From: Luidia sarsii
Taxonomy: Eukaryota > Echinodermata > Asteroidea > Paxillosida > Luidiidae
Direction: 5' to 3'
Assembly: GCA_949987565.1 (NCBI GenBank)
Contig: OX465120.1
Location: 8,198,587-8,262,586 of the forward strand
DNA length: 64,000 nt
Part shown: positions 47,406 through 59,933 of the stretch, one piece after another
How positions within the stretch are numbered: the stretch's first letter is position 1
Layout of the letters: the number at the start of each line of letters is the position of its first letter
Program-made: the position numbers and the translations under genes
The notes under the pieces: model-generated
Seen by the model: only the letters and a program-made list of their open reading frames with translations
Told to the model about the DNA's origin: nothing
Database searches by the model: none

Positions 47406-49633
47406 TTAGAGTATTTGCTGGCACACATTGTTTTATCTATGCATACATGTAATGAAATTGAATATAGATCTCTCAACAATGAACATTCAACTACCGTAAC
47501 TTTCACCCTGAGGCTTGTTAGGTTAGTTACATGCGCAATCCACATCGTAGATAAATGTTAATTGTGATGTTTTCATCTTGTGTTAGGCCTACAAGATGAA
47601 AATAATGTCATGTATATGTACATTGTATTGTTTTTGTTACCAATTGAGTTATCACATATCACAGAACATGATGTTTTAGTCAAGGAGAATGTTATTCAAT
47701 GAGGGTTTGCCCTGCTCGACATAATAAGTTAAGCACCTAAACAAATGCCATCTCTACCATTACTCTTACATATTTACTCCATGATGTAGAGAGACATTTA
47801 AAAACATTATTGCTTTGTATTTTTTAAATACTTTTTTCTACTGCATGTGCCAAGATTCTTAGCATTACATCCGAAATCTAATTGAAACTAATATTATGAG
47901 GAAACATTTCAGAAAAGATTATTTAATTCAACATTCATGAGAAATTGCTTTATTCAATTACCCCCTACTGACATATCAATTGTGGAAAGCACACTGGCTC
48001 AGTTCAATGCTGTGTAAATTAACATACCGTACATGCACATGTATGTAACATCATTTTTTGTTCTTTATGAAATTGTAGATATTGTATTTACCATGTTTAC
48101 TAGGATTACTGGTATGTGTATACTGTACATATGCAAAAGGAAAGTGAATACCTGGTAGTGAATGCCTGCAGTTGTGTGTTACATGTTTATATCAAAGTGA
48201 ATGTATTTTGGTGCATGTAATTGTAAGCCTGCATTATACAGTTAGTAAAATGAACACATTTATGAACAGTGAATATAGACAGTATTTCAATTGGTTTATA
48301 GGAAGGCAATGGTATTAATTTATAGGATCTCATTACACCCAACTCTACATTAAAAATACATAAGAAAAACACCACAACTCCTCAATGCAATGCAGGCTTG
48401 CTTCCAAAAATCAATGAATTTGGATGGCAGCTATTCCAGGGAATTTAATCAGCATTTTACATGTAGGCAATTCACACATGTAGGATGTGTAGTTTTGAAA
48501 TAAAACAGGAACTTGACTTGAATGTTGGCCTTTGGGCATCCAAACAGATAGGCATGATTAGAATAACCAAGTGGGCTAAGCGTAGCATTGGTTATTTCCT
48601 TCCTGGTTGCTGATTGCTGAGGCTAAGGGCTAAGATAGTTCAATCCATCTTTTCCTCAGCATCCTGATGCCCAAATTACTGTATGACAAATACATTGTAA
48701 CCATATCAAAGATACATGTAGATCCTTCATAGAGATTAATACAGGCTTATGGACATATTCGTTTTCCCTTTTTATAGATTTACATTTCAGCAAAGGTTAC
48801 ATGTACATGTACATGTACGTACATGTATGAACTACAGTATAGTGTCTTAGTAGACGTCATAATAATACTGTAACTTCAGATGGAATTCCATTGACATTGT
48901 TATGGATGTGTGAATATGTGTGTAGACACGGTACACAATATACCGGTATTCATGAACATGTGCACATGTACACAATGTATGTTCATTGTCCATCAAATGT
49001 ATGTAGATAGATAACGTGATGCATCGTTACAATTATACCTTTTATTCATGCCATTGTATCCTCACCAAGCCCTGGGTCATGTCCATGACCCATGGGCCAT
49101 CATCTGTCAGCCATTTTAATTTACCTGTAAATAATACTGACAGTGATGTTTCTATGTGCAAGCACTATCTGCTTGTAAATGCTTAAATACAATTTATATT
49201 AGGTTGTTGTTCGTGTCCTACAAGTATGTCATTTCCAAAATCTGATATTAGAAGGAAATTAGAAAAATGAGTGTTTGCTGTACATGTATTACATACATGT
49301 ATATTCAGCAAATAATTTGTTTGTGTTATTTGGTCAGTAAGTATGTACAGATTAATGCACAAATGCCTTGGTGAATAATAAACATTAAAATACATTAACT
49401 TACATGTATTGTCACCAATTGACAAAATGTCCGGAAAAAAGATGGAAGTTGTATAACATTTGGAATATGCAGAAGTTAAATTGTAAGCACAGTTTTGTAT
49501 TGGCTCTTTGACTTTGTAATTAGTAGAATAACATTGATAAAGTGTTGATGTGTCTATGCAGCATGCTGAGCCTATGGGGCATTGTACATGTACGTGTATG
49601 ACACTTGCTTATATATATACAGGCTAACCTTAC
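47406..49633. other. AT-rich stretch, no supported gene
   Basis: I see no exon. It contains a TACATG cluster at about 48799-48830. If the minus-strand exons at 49.7 and 42.2 kb form one gene, this is part of its intron. Confidence 0.4.
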
Positions 49634-49759
49634 CTTGAACCAGTTATTCACCTTGTATTCACAGAGGTGTGCAGTTGCAAGGCAGGGTGGGAAACTGGGA
49701 ATACACTCAGGTTCATTGACAACTGAATACTGCTGCATAATTGCCTTGCATCCTGACAT
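49634..49759 (-). CDS. Putative first coding exon of an unrecognised gene
   Basis: ATG at 49757-49759 (A at -3) opens 42 codons: MSGCKAIMQQYSVVNEPEC, then IPSFPPCLATAHLCEYK and VNNWFK, ending exactly at donor AAG|GTAAGG. Phase 0 joins directly to 42102-42324, giving NNWFK-RDGEEIKL. An upstream in-frame ATG (MKTWRKQIDFLK) would extend it; an acceptor GTCAG at 49754-49756 is another possibility. No signal peptide or known domain is seen. The amino-acid mix looks like real protein. Confidence 0.5.
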
Positions 49760-50325
49760 TTTTAAGAAATCAATTTGTTTTCTCCAAGTTTTCATTCCAC
49801 AAGCAACCAATGTCAATTTTTATTCTGAAGTGTACATTCCAAACATCCTGGGTGAACGAATCAGGTCCAAAATAATCAAAGTGCTGTTTTGATTTTTTTT
49901 TTTCATAATTGGTAAGAAAGAATGCCACAAATAGTTCTGTAGTCTTTACTTCTGTATCATGGCATTAATGCTTGTCTGTGTAATATGTTGACTTTTTCAG
50001 AGCAAGCAGTTGAGACACTTCAAGTTGACCATTTTTATAATCTGAACAATGAACTTTTATTGTAAACTGAACTGCAGTTGACTTGTTTACAACAATCTTT
50101 ATTTGATCTTCAGTGTGTGTGATGCATAATTCATATTCTGTCAAGTGTTATACATGTACCTGTATGAGGGAAGTGAGATTAGAAATGGTTTGCACACAGC
50201 GTGTGCCAATAGCCGCGTTACATTGTCCTCATTTGACCTCCAAGTCTTCAGAGTAATGTCCTTAATCAGCAGTTGACCTTACCTTCAACTGCCTCACTGT
50301 TGAATAATTCATGCACTTGCTGAAT

Positions 50326-50598
50326 TAAACATGTACAATGTACATACATATTGTATACAATGTACAATGTGTACAGTGTACATTGTATACATTGTACATG
50401 TACATTGTACAACATGTACATGTATGTACATGTTATGTACAGTGTACATGTACATTGTACAACATGTACATGTACATGTACTGTACATGTACATATACAT
50501 GTACATGTACATGTACTGTACATGTACATGTACATGTATATATACATGTACATGTACATGTACTGTACATGGACAGTGTACAGTACATGTACCGGTAC
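50326..50598. repeat. Dense TACATG/TGTACA palindromic array
   Basis: About 270 bp consist almost entirely of ACATGTAC, TGTACAATG, TACAGTGTACA and TATATACATG units in both orientations. Open frames rich in Met, Tyr, Thr, Cys and His on both strands are by-products. Confidence 0.95.
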
Positions 50599-50699
50599 AT
50601 TATTTGGAGTATTTTGGACATTGAGGGTCCATCTACATGTAGTTATTCTAGTGGTCATAGCCTACATGTACGTAGGATGTGATGGAACTGTCAGCGCAG

Positions 50700-53300
50700 C
50701 ATAATTTGATGAGGAGAAACCGTACGAGGTATAGCTTAGCATCAACGTGCATTCACGCTGGGTTTTTATATTCACCCCAAATTGTATGCAGACAATAGAC
50801 TGGCCGTAGTGGACAATTGAAATGCAACAAATACATATCATTCATCTAGCAAGGGATACCAATTTGTATTCCTGATTAAATTTTCCAAAATCTATTTGAT
50901 CTCATTTCATTTTTTTCTTGCTTCTTGTTCTGTTATGTAGTAGTCTTTAACCGTATTGCTGAAGATGGATGAATTATATTTACCTCTAGTCTAGATTATT
51001 CAACTCTCAAGGTCCATGTTTCAATTATTATATATTCACAATTTATGTGAATGGGTTGCCTATATTTTTTTTCTGGGGGAAATACAAATTAGATAGTAAG
51101 ACTTAGAAGAATACCTAATAATCCTTTGCTTTTACATTGTTGCCACTTTTAATGCAGTGTTGATTTCCCCTAGCATACATGTACGTGTGTTTCAAACTCT
51201 TATAGTACAGGCAATATGGGGAAGGCTAGTGGAAGGCTTGTATGCCAGTGTAGGGTCCTGTAGAGCCATAATCAATTTCAGGTCCATGGTCATTTCCAAG
51301 TATATTGGTCATCAGTCCTCCTAGCAGAATGCCAAGTGTTGAAAGAGTAAGTGCACACATGTACGGTACACACTGTACGTACTTCCCTAATAAGAAGCAT
51401 AGTGCATGTACATGTACTGTACATGAACATTTACTAGGTCTCTATCAGTAGTCATTTCACCACCCATTGATGGAGTTAAGGTCAATTACGGAAGAAGATA
51501 GTACACAAATTTGAAAAGTTTGCTGGCTACTTGTATTTTAAGATAACAATTACATTTTATTTGCAAAAGTGCAAAGTTAACATTTAATCCACATACATGT
51601 ACCGGGGTACATGTACAGTGTAGCCTTGATTTTTAACTGTCACCATTAACACCTGATATTTATATTAATAATATTACTGGTACATGTATTACAATATTAC
51701 TAGTTGATATACATGTACATGTCCAATTTAGTTGATTGGCTTTAAAGAAAAACACTCCTGACTCAGTAGAGTTCAGAATATCATTTTGTATTGTGGCATG
51801 CTGGTGGGCATTTTATATATGGATATATATTAATGTGGAATTTTGTTATTTTTGTCAGGGTATCGAGGCAAGAAGGTACAGTAATACCTTAGTTTCTATA
51901 TATATGTACAGTACATCATGTACTGTACATGTCATGATGTGTGTAAAATGATGGTTGACCTGATGGAAAACAAAACAGCAGTAAAGCTTCTATCAATTCT
52001 TATTGAATTTTGCCTGCGATTGCATATTCAAGCATATTTACTTTGGATTTTGTAAATGGGGCAGATAAAGTATTCAACTCATGTAAATATTTATATCACC
52101 ATTTTTATTCACCTTTCTTTAGCATAAAATTTACATTTTTATTTCCTAGCATCAAGTCTTTATTGATTATGGCATTTATGTAACATTGCTTGATTACATG
52201 TACATTCAAAGAATTTCATTATGGGGATGCTAAGAAATTGAGGGATTCAGATTCATGTTTACAAATATAATTGAGCAATTTCCTTCTGAATCAAATTGAG
52301 GCACCTGGAAGAGTTCTTACGGTAACCTCAGTTAGGTTTTGAATGATGATTATCAATGTGAAATACTGAAGGGAATCAGCCTTGCAAGTGTTAAATGTAC
52401 AGGTACGTACATACGAACAGTGTGTTGATCTTTCAATAATTATAGATGCAGTGTTTAAAACAATTTAGTAAGTTTTTCTTGGTACAGTAATCTATCTATT
52501 TTTAAACTAAATGTTGTGTTTTGCAGACAAAAAACATGGAATCTTCAATAATAATGTCTTTGCTTACATTCTCTTGCCTTTCGTTATTTTCCTGTCAGAG
52601 GAAGGTTCCTTTTTTTCAATAGATAATAATAACCATATTTAGAATTCTTAGGAGATTGTGGTGTTGGGGGTTCCTATTGCCAGCCATTCAGTTGAACCCA
52701 TGCCACATCATGGAGTGCGTTACTATTTCATGCACATGTACAGTTTGTCCTTCGCATTGAAGTCAACAACCGGTAACTGATTTCCTAGTGATGTTTCCTG
52801 AGACCTCTGCAAATGTATTACCTCTCCCATTTACCAGAACCATTAGCCTAGAAAGCAATACACGTATGTGTTATTGTTGTGGGCCTACAGTTACATCTAC
52901 AAAACAATTACATGTATTTAACTAACTGATGGCTATAGAAAAAGAAATGAATTCGAAAGTAAGATAACCCAGAGAAGGACTTCAAAGTATTATATATTCA
53001 CGATTACATGAATATTCAGTGTTTGGAATAACAAGCAGTGATGGAAAATATTGTAAGACAATGAGGGGAACTGAAGGTGTGGACTTCAAAGTAACAGCCA
53101 TGAGATGTACGTATGTATGTGGTCATGGTGTCAATCCAACCATACAATTCAGTCAGGTTTCTTTCTTATTTACCTTCGATAAATTAATTGATAATTTTAT
53201 GATGATCTACTCAACATTATCTGACTTATATGAGAATCTTTTTCCTTGCCAATCTGATGCATTTTCACATTCTGCAGTCTGTCCGATCTTCAGAGTGACT
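50700..53300. other. AT-rich stretch, no supported gene
   Basis: No exon or complete element is recognised. Scattered TACATG palindromes occur, for example 51360-51425 and 51598-51725. Confidence 0.45.
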
Positions 53301-53307
53301 ATAACTT

Positions 53308-54235
53308 TTAAAGGTCAACTGAAGTGCAAAAACTAGAAAATCCTACACCTGTAATTTGACATTTAAATATGTTCATTTGTACATTATAATTCCAGATCAA
53401 ACATAACTTTTTCTGTTTCAGGCTTATTAAACGCCTGTTTTAATTAATTAAAATTATGCTCTTAGTTATTGAGGGCGCTGTTCTTTACGTCACCGGATGA
53501 ACGCAGATATTTTTTTCTCTCCCCGCGACGGCCGTATTCCCTGTCGCGTTCAGTAGGAAATGAACGTTTTTTGAGCGCGGCACCAGTCTTTTTCTCAGCA
53601 AAAAAAAGTGAAAAATTTGTTGGCAGAGACGTATTTCCACAAGCTTTTTCTTCGGAATTCTCAGTCGATAACATGGATAGAGATTCTGAAAATAGTTTTC
53701 TTATTTCCACAGACGGGAACACGTTGCCAAACCATGTACGTATGAGCCAGAATGGTCTCTGTGAAAACAAGCTTTGAAATGGACACTGCACTGTACGATT
53801 TGACGGGTCGGATTATTTCATTCGTGTCAGCGTGATTTTTGACGTCCAAATGCCGCTTATTCTAGGATCGTCAGGGAATAAATACATGTTTATTCTACTG
53901 CTGCAATCTTCAACAACGAATCTGGCTGGCGTGTCAACGGGTTTGTCAAAATTTACTCCCGAAATCGGTTCTCTTAAAAAACTGCTGGTATACGAACTTA
54001 CAATACAATAGTTCCCCGACAAGAGTATGGACCGAGTCTTCATCCGCTGACGTCACCAAGGACGTCCTCCACGGGGGCGTGGCTACTCCCCCTTCCAAAC
54101 TTATATGATTTTTTTACACTCTTTCCCATAGTTTAAAATTTGAAAAAAAAAATGAATGGATGTATTCTGCTGACACCATAGTATTATTTGAAATAATAAA
54201 AACGAATTCCAAAATGCATTGCATTTGACCTTTAA
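53308..54235. mobile_element. Foldback element with CpG-rich core
   Basis: The left end TAAAGGTCAACTGAAGTGC and the reverse complement of the right end, TAAAGGTCAAATGCAATGC, are inverted repeats. Inside, TTTACGTCACCGGATGAACG on the left and GTGACGTCAGCGGATGAAG (reverse strand) on the right form a second inverted pair. The core is CpG-rich. Open frames of up to 109 codons on both strands have no recognised domain. No target duplication is resolved. Confidence 0.55.
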
Positions 54236-54239
54236 CTGT

Positions 54240-55440
54240 ACATTGTACATGTGTACGTACATGTATGTAACATACCCTCCTGAAGTTTTTTTTTTCTTTT
54301 TTATTTGTGAAAACATCATACATGCCTCTCCCTAAGTCATTTGTACACATGTACCTTTGCTGATTGAAATTTTTATTAATTTCTGAAATCTGTCCAAAAC
54401 CATCCATTGATCACTGTTTGATACTATGGAATATCTGATCAATTGATCACCAATTGATAGGAGTGTGTTGACTGATTGAGGTCTTTGGTTACATGTATCT
54501 TGTCATAAAGTGAAGAGCATGAGACATGCATAGGATTCCATAGTACATGTACTTGTACTATGGTTTGCATCCATTGGTTTGTTCACTGCTGTCTCCACTG
54601 CCGTAAAGGGACTAGGGCAGACTGTTGTTTCCTAATATAAAGAATCTTCCCTTTAATATACCGGGTATATCTGCTGCTAACTGACTTATAGTACTGATCT
54701 GAGAAATATTTTGTTTTACTCATTTATTTCTAATTTTATTGTCTGCATAAGTGCATATGAATTATGAATACAAATTATAGGCCTATTCTCAATGGTGATA
54801 AGATTTGCAAATTAATTATTATGAAGTACATGTATGTCCCAAAACATAAATGTACATGATACAGCTGATAAGCTTTTCCAAGAGGCAAGTGAAAAAAATC
54901 CTTTCTCATTTTTCTTTGTACTGATTATCCTCTTGTTAGTTCACTTTTTATCTTCTAATTACAATATTTTGTTTGTTTAATACCAGAAGAGAAAGCCAAA
55001 TGTTTACTAAGCAGATGAGATAGGTAGATTAGGCTGGAAATCCCTTGTGGGTATGACTATGCAGAGAGACCAGAAATGGTGCAGTGTTCTCATAATTGAC
55101 ATTTCATCTAAGACAAAATTATGGATTACCTACCATAGAACTCATCCACTTACCGTACATGTAATATTCTCATCATAAAATTATAATAGGTGCTACTGTG
55201 TGATATATGGAGAGGAGATGGATTTGGAGGTTGAGAAAATATATCTCCGTAACGAAAATCTTCAGTCGAAATCAGCAGAGTAGTCTAAAGGAACTCACAG
55301 TAAAGCATGGTGTGTGTTTATTCGAGTTAAAGCTAAGCATACAGTATGTTGCGAGTTTTTATTCCATCTTGAATTAATGTAAATCTAGGACTTGAACACC
55401 CTAGAAGCTGAATCGACCAAACTACTGCAAAGATTCTATT
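54240..55440. other. AT-rich stretch, no supported gene
   Basis: I see no exon, complete element or RNA gene here. Confidence 0.45.
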
Positions 55441-55446
55441 CTTGTG

Positions 55447-55670
55447 AGTTTTGAAGATTTTATGGTGAGGATAGCAGAAGGAGTAGGTTTGCGGTAACAC
55501 CGTGTAAAATTTATCTTTTGTGAGTAAGTGTGGTTCTGAAAAGAATCGGAGGAGGTTTCTCTTAAAGACAAGCAGAGTACACTGTCAAGTTCCTCCAGTT
55601 CTTTTCAGAACCACACTTACTCACAAAAGAGATAATTTTACATGGTGTCACTGCAAACATACTCCTTCTG
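55447..55670. mobile_element. Palindromic MITE, copy 2
   Basis: The left arm CAGAAGGAGTAGGTTTGCGG, then TAACACCGTGTAAAATTTATC and GTGAGTAAGTGTGGTTCTG, is inverted at the right end. It is homologous to copy 1 at 29509-29705. Confidence 0.78.
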
Positions 55671-58600
55671 AAGATGTTCTTGTCTTGCTTATCTTCATTA
55701 TGTTATTTCACCATTTGACTTTGTTATTCCATGTCCTGTTTGGCTGACAATCGTTCTTCAGTTTCCATGGTATTATACAATTGTCTTTCTCTTCTGATCA
55801 CTGTAAACTTTAGAGAAAGTTTTGGAGTGACTTGATTGTTCTCTCTTTGCTACAGTTGAGCATTCCAGGAATTTTAATTAGGTTGCTAAGAGAGTCTTTG
55901 ATTGATGGCAGGAATCCAAAGAAATATGTTGATTGTAATGGAGACATTGCAGGCTGCATCCTTGCTGAAATAATTTAAAAGAGGAAACTCAGTCATCTAC
56001 GTGCATGTACTGTTAGTCTTATGCCTTCACTGTCTCTTATGAATGTATTCCTTATCAATTGTGGTCAGCAGTTCTTCAAAATAAAATTTGTAGGCAGTTC
56101 TTATGTTATTCCCCCAAATATTCCAATATTTCAATGTCCTTTTTCAATCAGTAAGGTAAAAGGCCTTTGTTACATTTTGATTAGAATGTTACCTTGCATT
56201 TTTGCTTCGGAAATTCAACTAATTATGTAATGCAATACATCGTACAGAAATTGTATAATGTACGTGTATTGCAATGCGATCATACAGTGTAAGCTGTAAT
56301 ACATTGTATCTTAAAGTACATGTACATAGGGGCCTAAGCAATCAGAATAATTTCATGATGTTTTCTAAGGATAAAAGACTTTAGTAATTACTGGTACTGG
56401 TACAGTGTACATACATGTAATGAGGTCTTGTAAAGAGCTACTAGTATGAAAATGTATACACAATAATGCACATTTACATTGTTAATGTGCATGAACATGT
56501 ACAGTACATGAATACACTGTAGAGCACTGTGGGTATGATGTGTAATAAAGAATCTGAGTATGAAGAAAAAGCTTAAATCCATTGAATTTAATCAATCTTG
56601 TTGAAAGTGAACAAATCAGTCTCAATGTTTGAATTTTGGGACGGGGGTTTCAGTGGGTTTTAACATCTGGTTAAAGGTTACTTCCTATTTTTTGAGGGAC
56701 TACATGTACACGTATGTGGGTCACTTTCAGATGCCACAAAATTAATTTACCTTTTTTTTTTCAACAGGAACTATTCAGTTATACATACATAAGTATATAT
56801 GCCCAAAAGTAGTTTTCATGAACTACCTGCTCATCATGATACATGTTAGATGTATCTCTCTGGTATTGGTTTCTGAATCTACAATCAGTTGTCCATTCAA
56901 GGCAAAAGCAATTGGAATTTGTCAAAGGGCTTCAGTGGGCCAGGGATTGGCCTCTGTTCATTCTCAAATGTCTATTTCCCCGTTGAGTGCGCTCAGAGTT
57001 TATTCACACCATGCTTGGTGAAGATTCCCCAAGGGCCTGGCAGGAATTTCCGATTGCTTGGCTTTATTTGTCCTCCTTTAATGAGCCACTGTACATATGT
57101 ATGTGTGCGAGTTGGAACTTTTTTTGCATGCCTTGTCTTTTTAACCTTTATTTTACAATTTTGTGGACTTTGATGGGCTAATTGGCCAGAATGAAAAATA
57201 AAACATTATCCTCACTGTGTAACATTGAGCTAAAAAGCATGAAGACCTACCAAAGGCTACAGTACTAAATGTACATACATGTATGTACATGTACAATTGT
57301 ACATGACTTCAAGCTTGGAGCCTTAACTGCTTGTATACTTGGCAATATATTACATTACAAGCATTAAATTGTGCAAATGATTTGATATTCTCTCCCCTGT
57401 ACATGTATGTATATGTACACATGTGTACAGGTGTGAGTATATTAAAGCATTATCAGCATATTGAATAGCCTAAATAATCATTATCAGTATGGATTATTTA
57501 CAATTTTACATGTTTTCAGTCACAAGCACAGATATGTTAAGAATATAATGAACTAAAGGGTAATGGCTACTTCACGCCACTTAACAGTAAAATTTCTCAT
57601 TTTGCTATACATGTACGTGTACACATGTATTCATGTACATTTGCTTTACAAGTTTGAAATTTGAAAATTCAAGATGACGTGTATTTGTAGCTGTCTTTAT
57701 ATGGCTGGTCTCATATATAGAATGCTGATGAACATTTTCAGTATTAATGTATGTCCAAGTTAATGCATGACTCTTGTATATTTTTTACAAATAATAAATC
57801 ATTCAGTTTAAGATTCAGTTAGGAATAAACACGTATGTATTTGTCACTATTCGGGAATGGGTAGCATTTTACATTCATGTAGGAGCATGAATCACATAAC
57901 CTTTCTTTCTTGAGATTATTTTCATTTTTGTATTTACATTTATGCAGAACTTTGCTTATTTATACAGAGCATAAAATGACATGTCCTTTGTACATGTGCA
58001 AATGTACATGTAACTGTACAGTTTGTTCATGCTTAAATGGTAACTGCATGGTCATTACACTGTAGCTTAAATTACACAATTCACTGATTTTCAACATCTC
58101 TGGTTCATGTACAAATATATTTAGACATCCAATTTCATCCATTATGAAATGATCATTTACATGTACAGTACTACTGTACAGTGTAATGCATATTATTTAC
58201 AACAAAATGTAACGCAACTTATTTGGAATTTTGTGTACAATAATTTTACTGATGATTTATTTTATTTTCAGGAAGCACCCTGCCTTTACAGTATATTGAT
58301 TGGTTTGTTTCAAGTGATGGTATCATGGGATTGATAGTGTAATGCAAGCTAATGTACATGTACTGTGGATGCCCACTATCTCTGCATGTCATTATGCCTA
58401 GCCCAATGCATGCTGTTTGTCATTTGAAGTACATGCGCACTATACATGTAGCACTCAGGCCAACTGCAACTTGCAATTGATTAAGCTACACAAACTAATA
58501 TTGATGGCACAGTATGGGTGTGTAGTACAGTAGGGATATGCAGTACCAAGTGAGTTTGATTCACCCAATAATTTGTAGCTAGAATACATGAACTTTATCA

Positions 58601-59930
58601 CACAATTTGTATGTACTGTACATACTGTAGTACACTATACAAGTGCAAAGGTACTGTACATGTACATTGTATACATGCATACTGTACATGTACATACATG
58701 TACAACATGTACATGTACTGTACATACAATATTGTACATGAAATTGGAAACTTGAAATCTTGAATTAATATACAATTTTGACGAAATGATTTTAGTTAAA
58801 TTTTCATGTTACTGAAACATAAGAAAGTGAAAATTATATTCTTTAGAAGGATTTCGGCCAAACAGTTGCCATGCAGTGCTGTTGAGCAAGGACTGAGTGA
58901 AAAATCAATCAAACTTCATATCCTTGTAGTACTACAATACATGTGCATGTATAATCTTGAAAAACAACAGCTGCCTGTGAGATTGATCATTAGAATTGGT
59001 CCAGGTTATTGGCCTATAATGTGGATTCATGGAATATGTTATCTTGGCAACTTTTATATAAGTTTCTGAGGGTGAATTTGCTGCTTATCGTGAGAGGTTG
59101 CGGTTTATATTATACCTACTGACCATTCCCAGTGTCAATGCTTCTGTTGAGACAAGTACAATTCTTTACTGCAATCACGTGAATTGTAAATTTGGGGTTT
59201 CAGACAGTGGCACAGTAGAAAGCATAAAGAAAATGTTTATATTTAATAATCTTAAGTTTGGCACTCAGGTGCTGAGCACTAATCTATTCAAAATGGTCAT
59301 GCCATAATTATGGTCTCAATTATGGTCTCTATCATTACAATTTTCTTCTCAGTTATTGGATTTCATTTCAATCCAATGTTACCATTTGAACTCTAAGGAA
59401 GTATACAATATTTTATGGACGCTATGGAGTACTGTATGTACTGTATCTACATGTACACTGTACATTAAGGAGAAAGGTGTAGTAATGCACGCAGCATTTC
59501 ATGATTCACATTATGTAGAATCCTCAAATATAGTAAGATTTTAAAAAGTGACATTGTTGCTTGCTAGCCATAGTGCTGAATTACATTTATAGCACAGATA
59601 TGGAAGATAAAATAACAACCATTATATTTTAGAAAGCATTATAACAATGGTAGATATATCCAATTTATTGCAGGTACATGTATCTGTAGCTCTGATGTAC
59701 TGTATGTGTGTAGCTTCAAATGGTTATCGGTTCAATAAGCAGTGGGCCACCTACATGTAGTGATGTACACTGTACACTACACTGTGCAGGAATTAATATT
59801 ATTATTTAGAGGAATTTGATGAATTATTTAGAGGAATTTGATCAACCCAAATGGGAGAACTACATGTACTTTCCATTTTGGGGAGTGGTTGATGTTAAAG
59901 GCAAACTTCAGTTTGTATTATATAGCTTCT
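55671..59930. other. AT-rich stretch, no supported gene
   Basis: A less AT-rich patch at 56880-57080 has open plus-strand frames but no convincing exon boundaries. Clusters of TACATG palindromes occur at 57265-57305 and 58655-58740. Confidence 0.4.
58655..58740. repeat. TACATG/GTACAT palindromic cluster
   Basis: Successive ACTGTACATGTACA and CATACATGTACAACATG units, as elsewhere in the window. Confidence 0.88.
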
Positions 59931-59933
59931 AAT

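Noticed and set aside
50266..50704. Met/Tyr/Thr/Cys/His-rich open frames on both strands
   Set aside because: They are translations of the TACATG palindromic array.
53469..53791. Open frames of 102 and 109 codons on opposite strands
   Set aside because: They overlap each other inside a foldback element, with no recognisable domain and no splice sites.
56889..57173. 94-codon plus-strand frame in a less AT-rich patch
   Set aside because: I could not find a convincing acceptor and donor pair in the right phase, and no family is recognisable.
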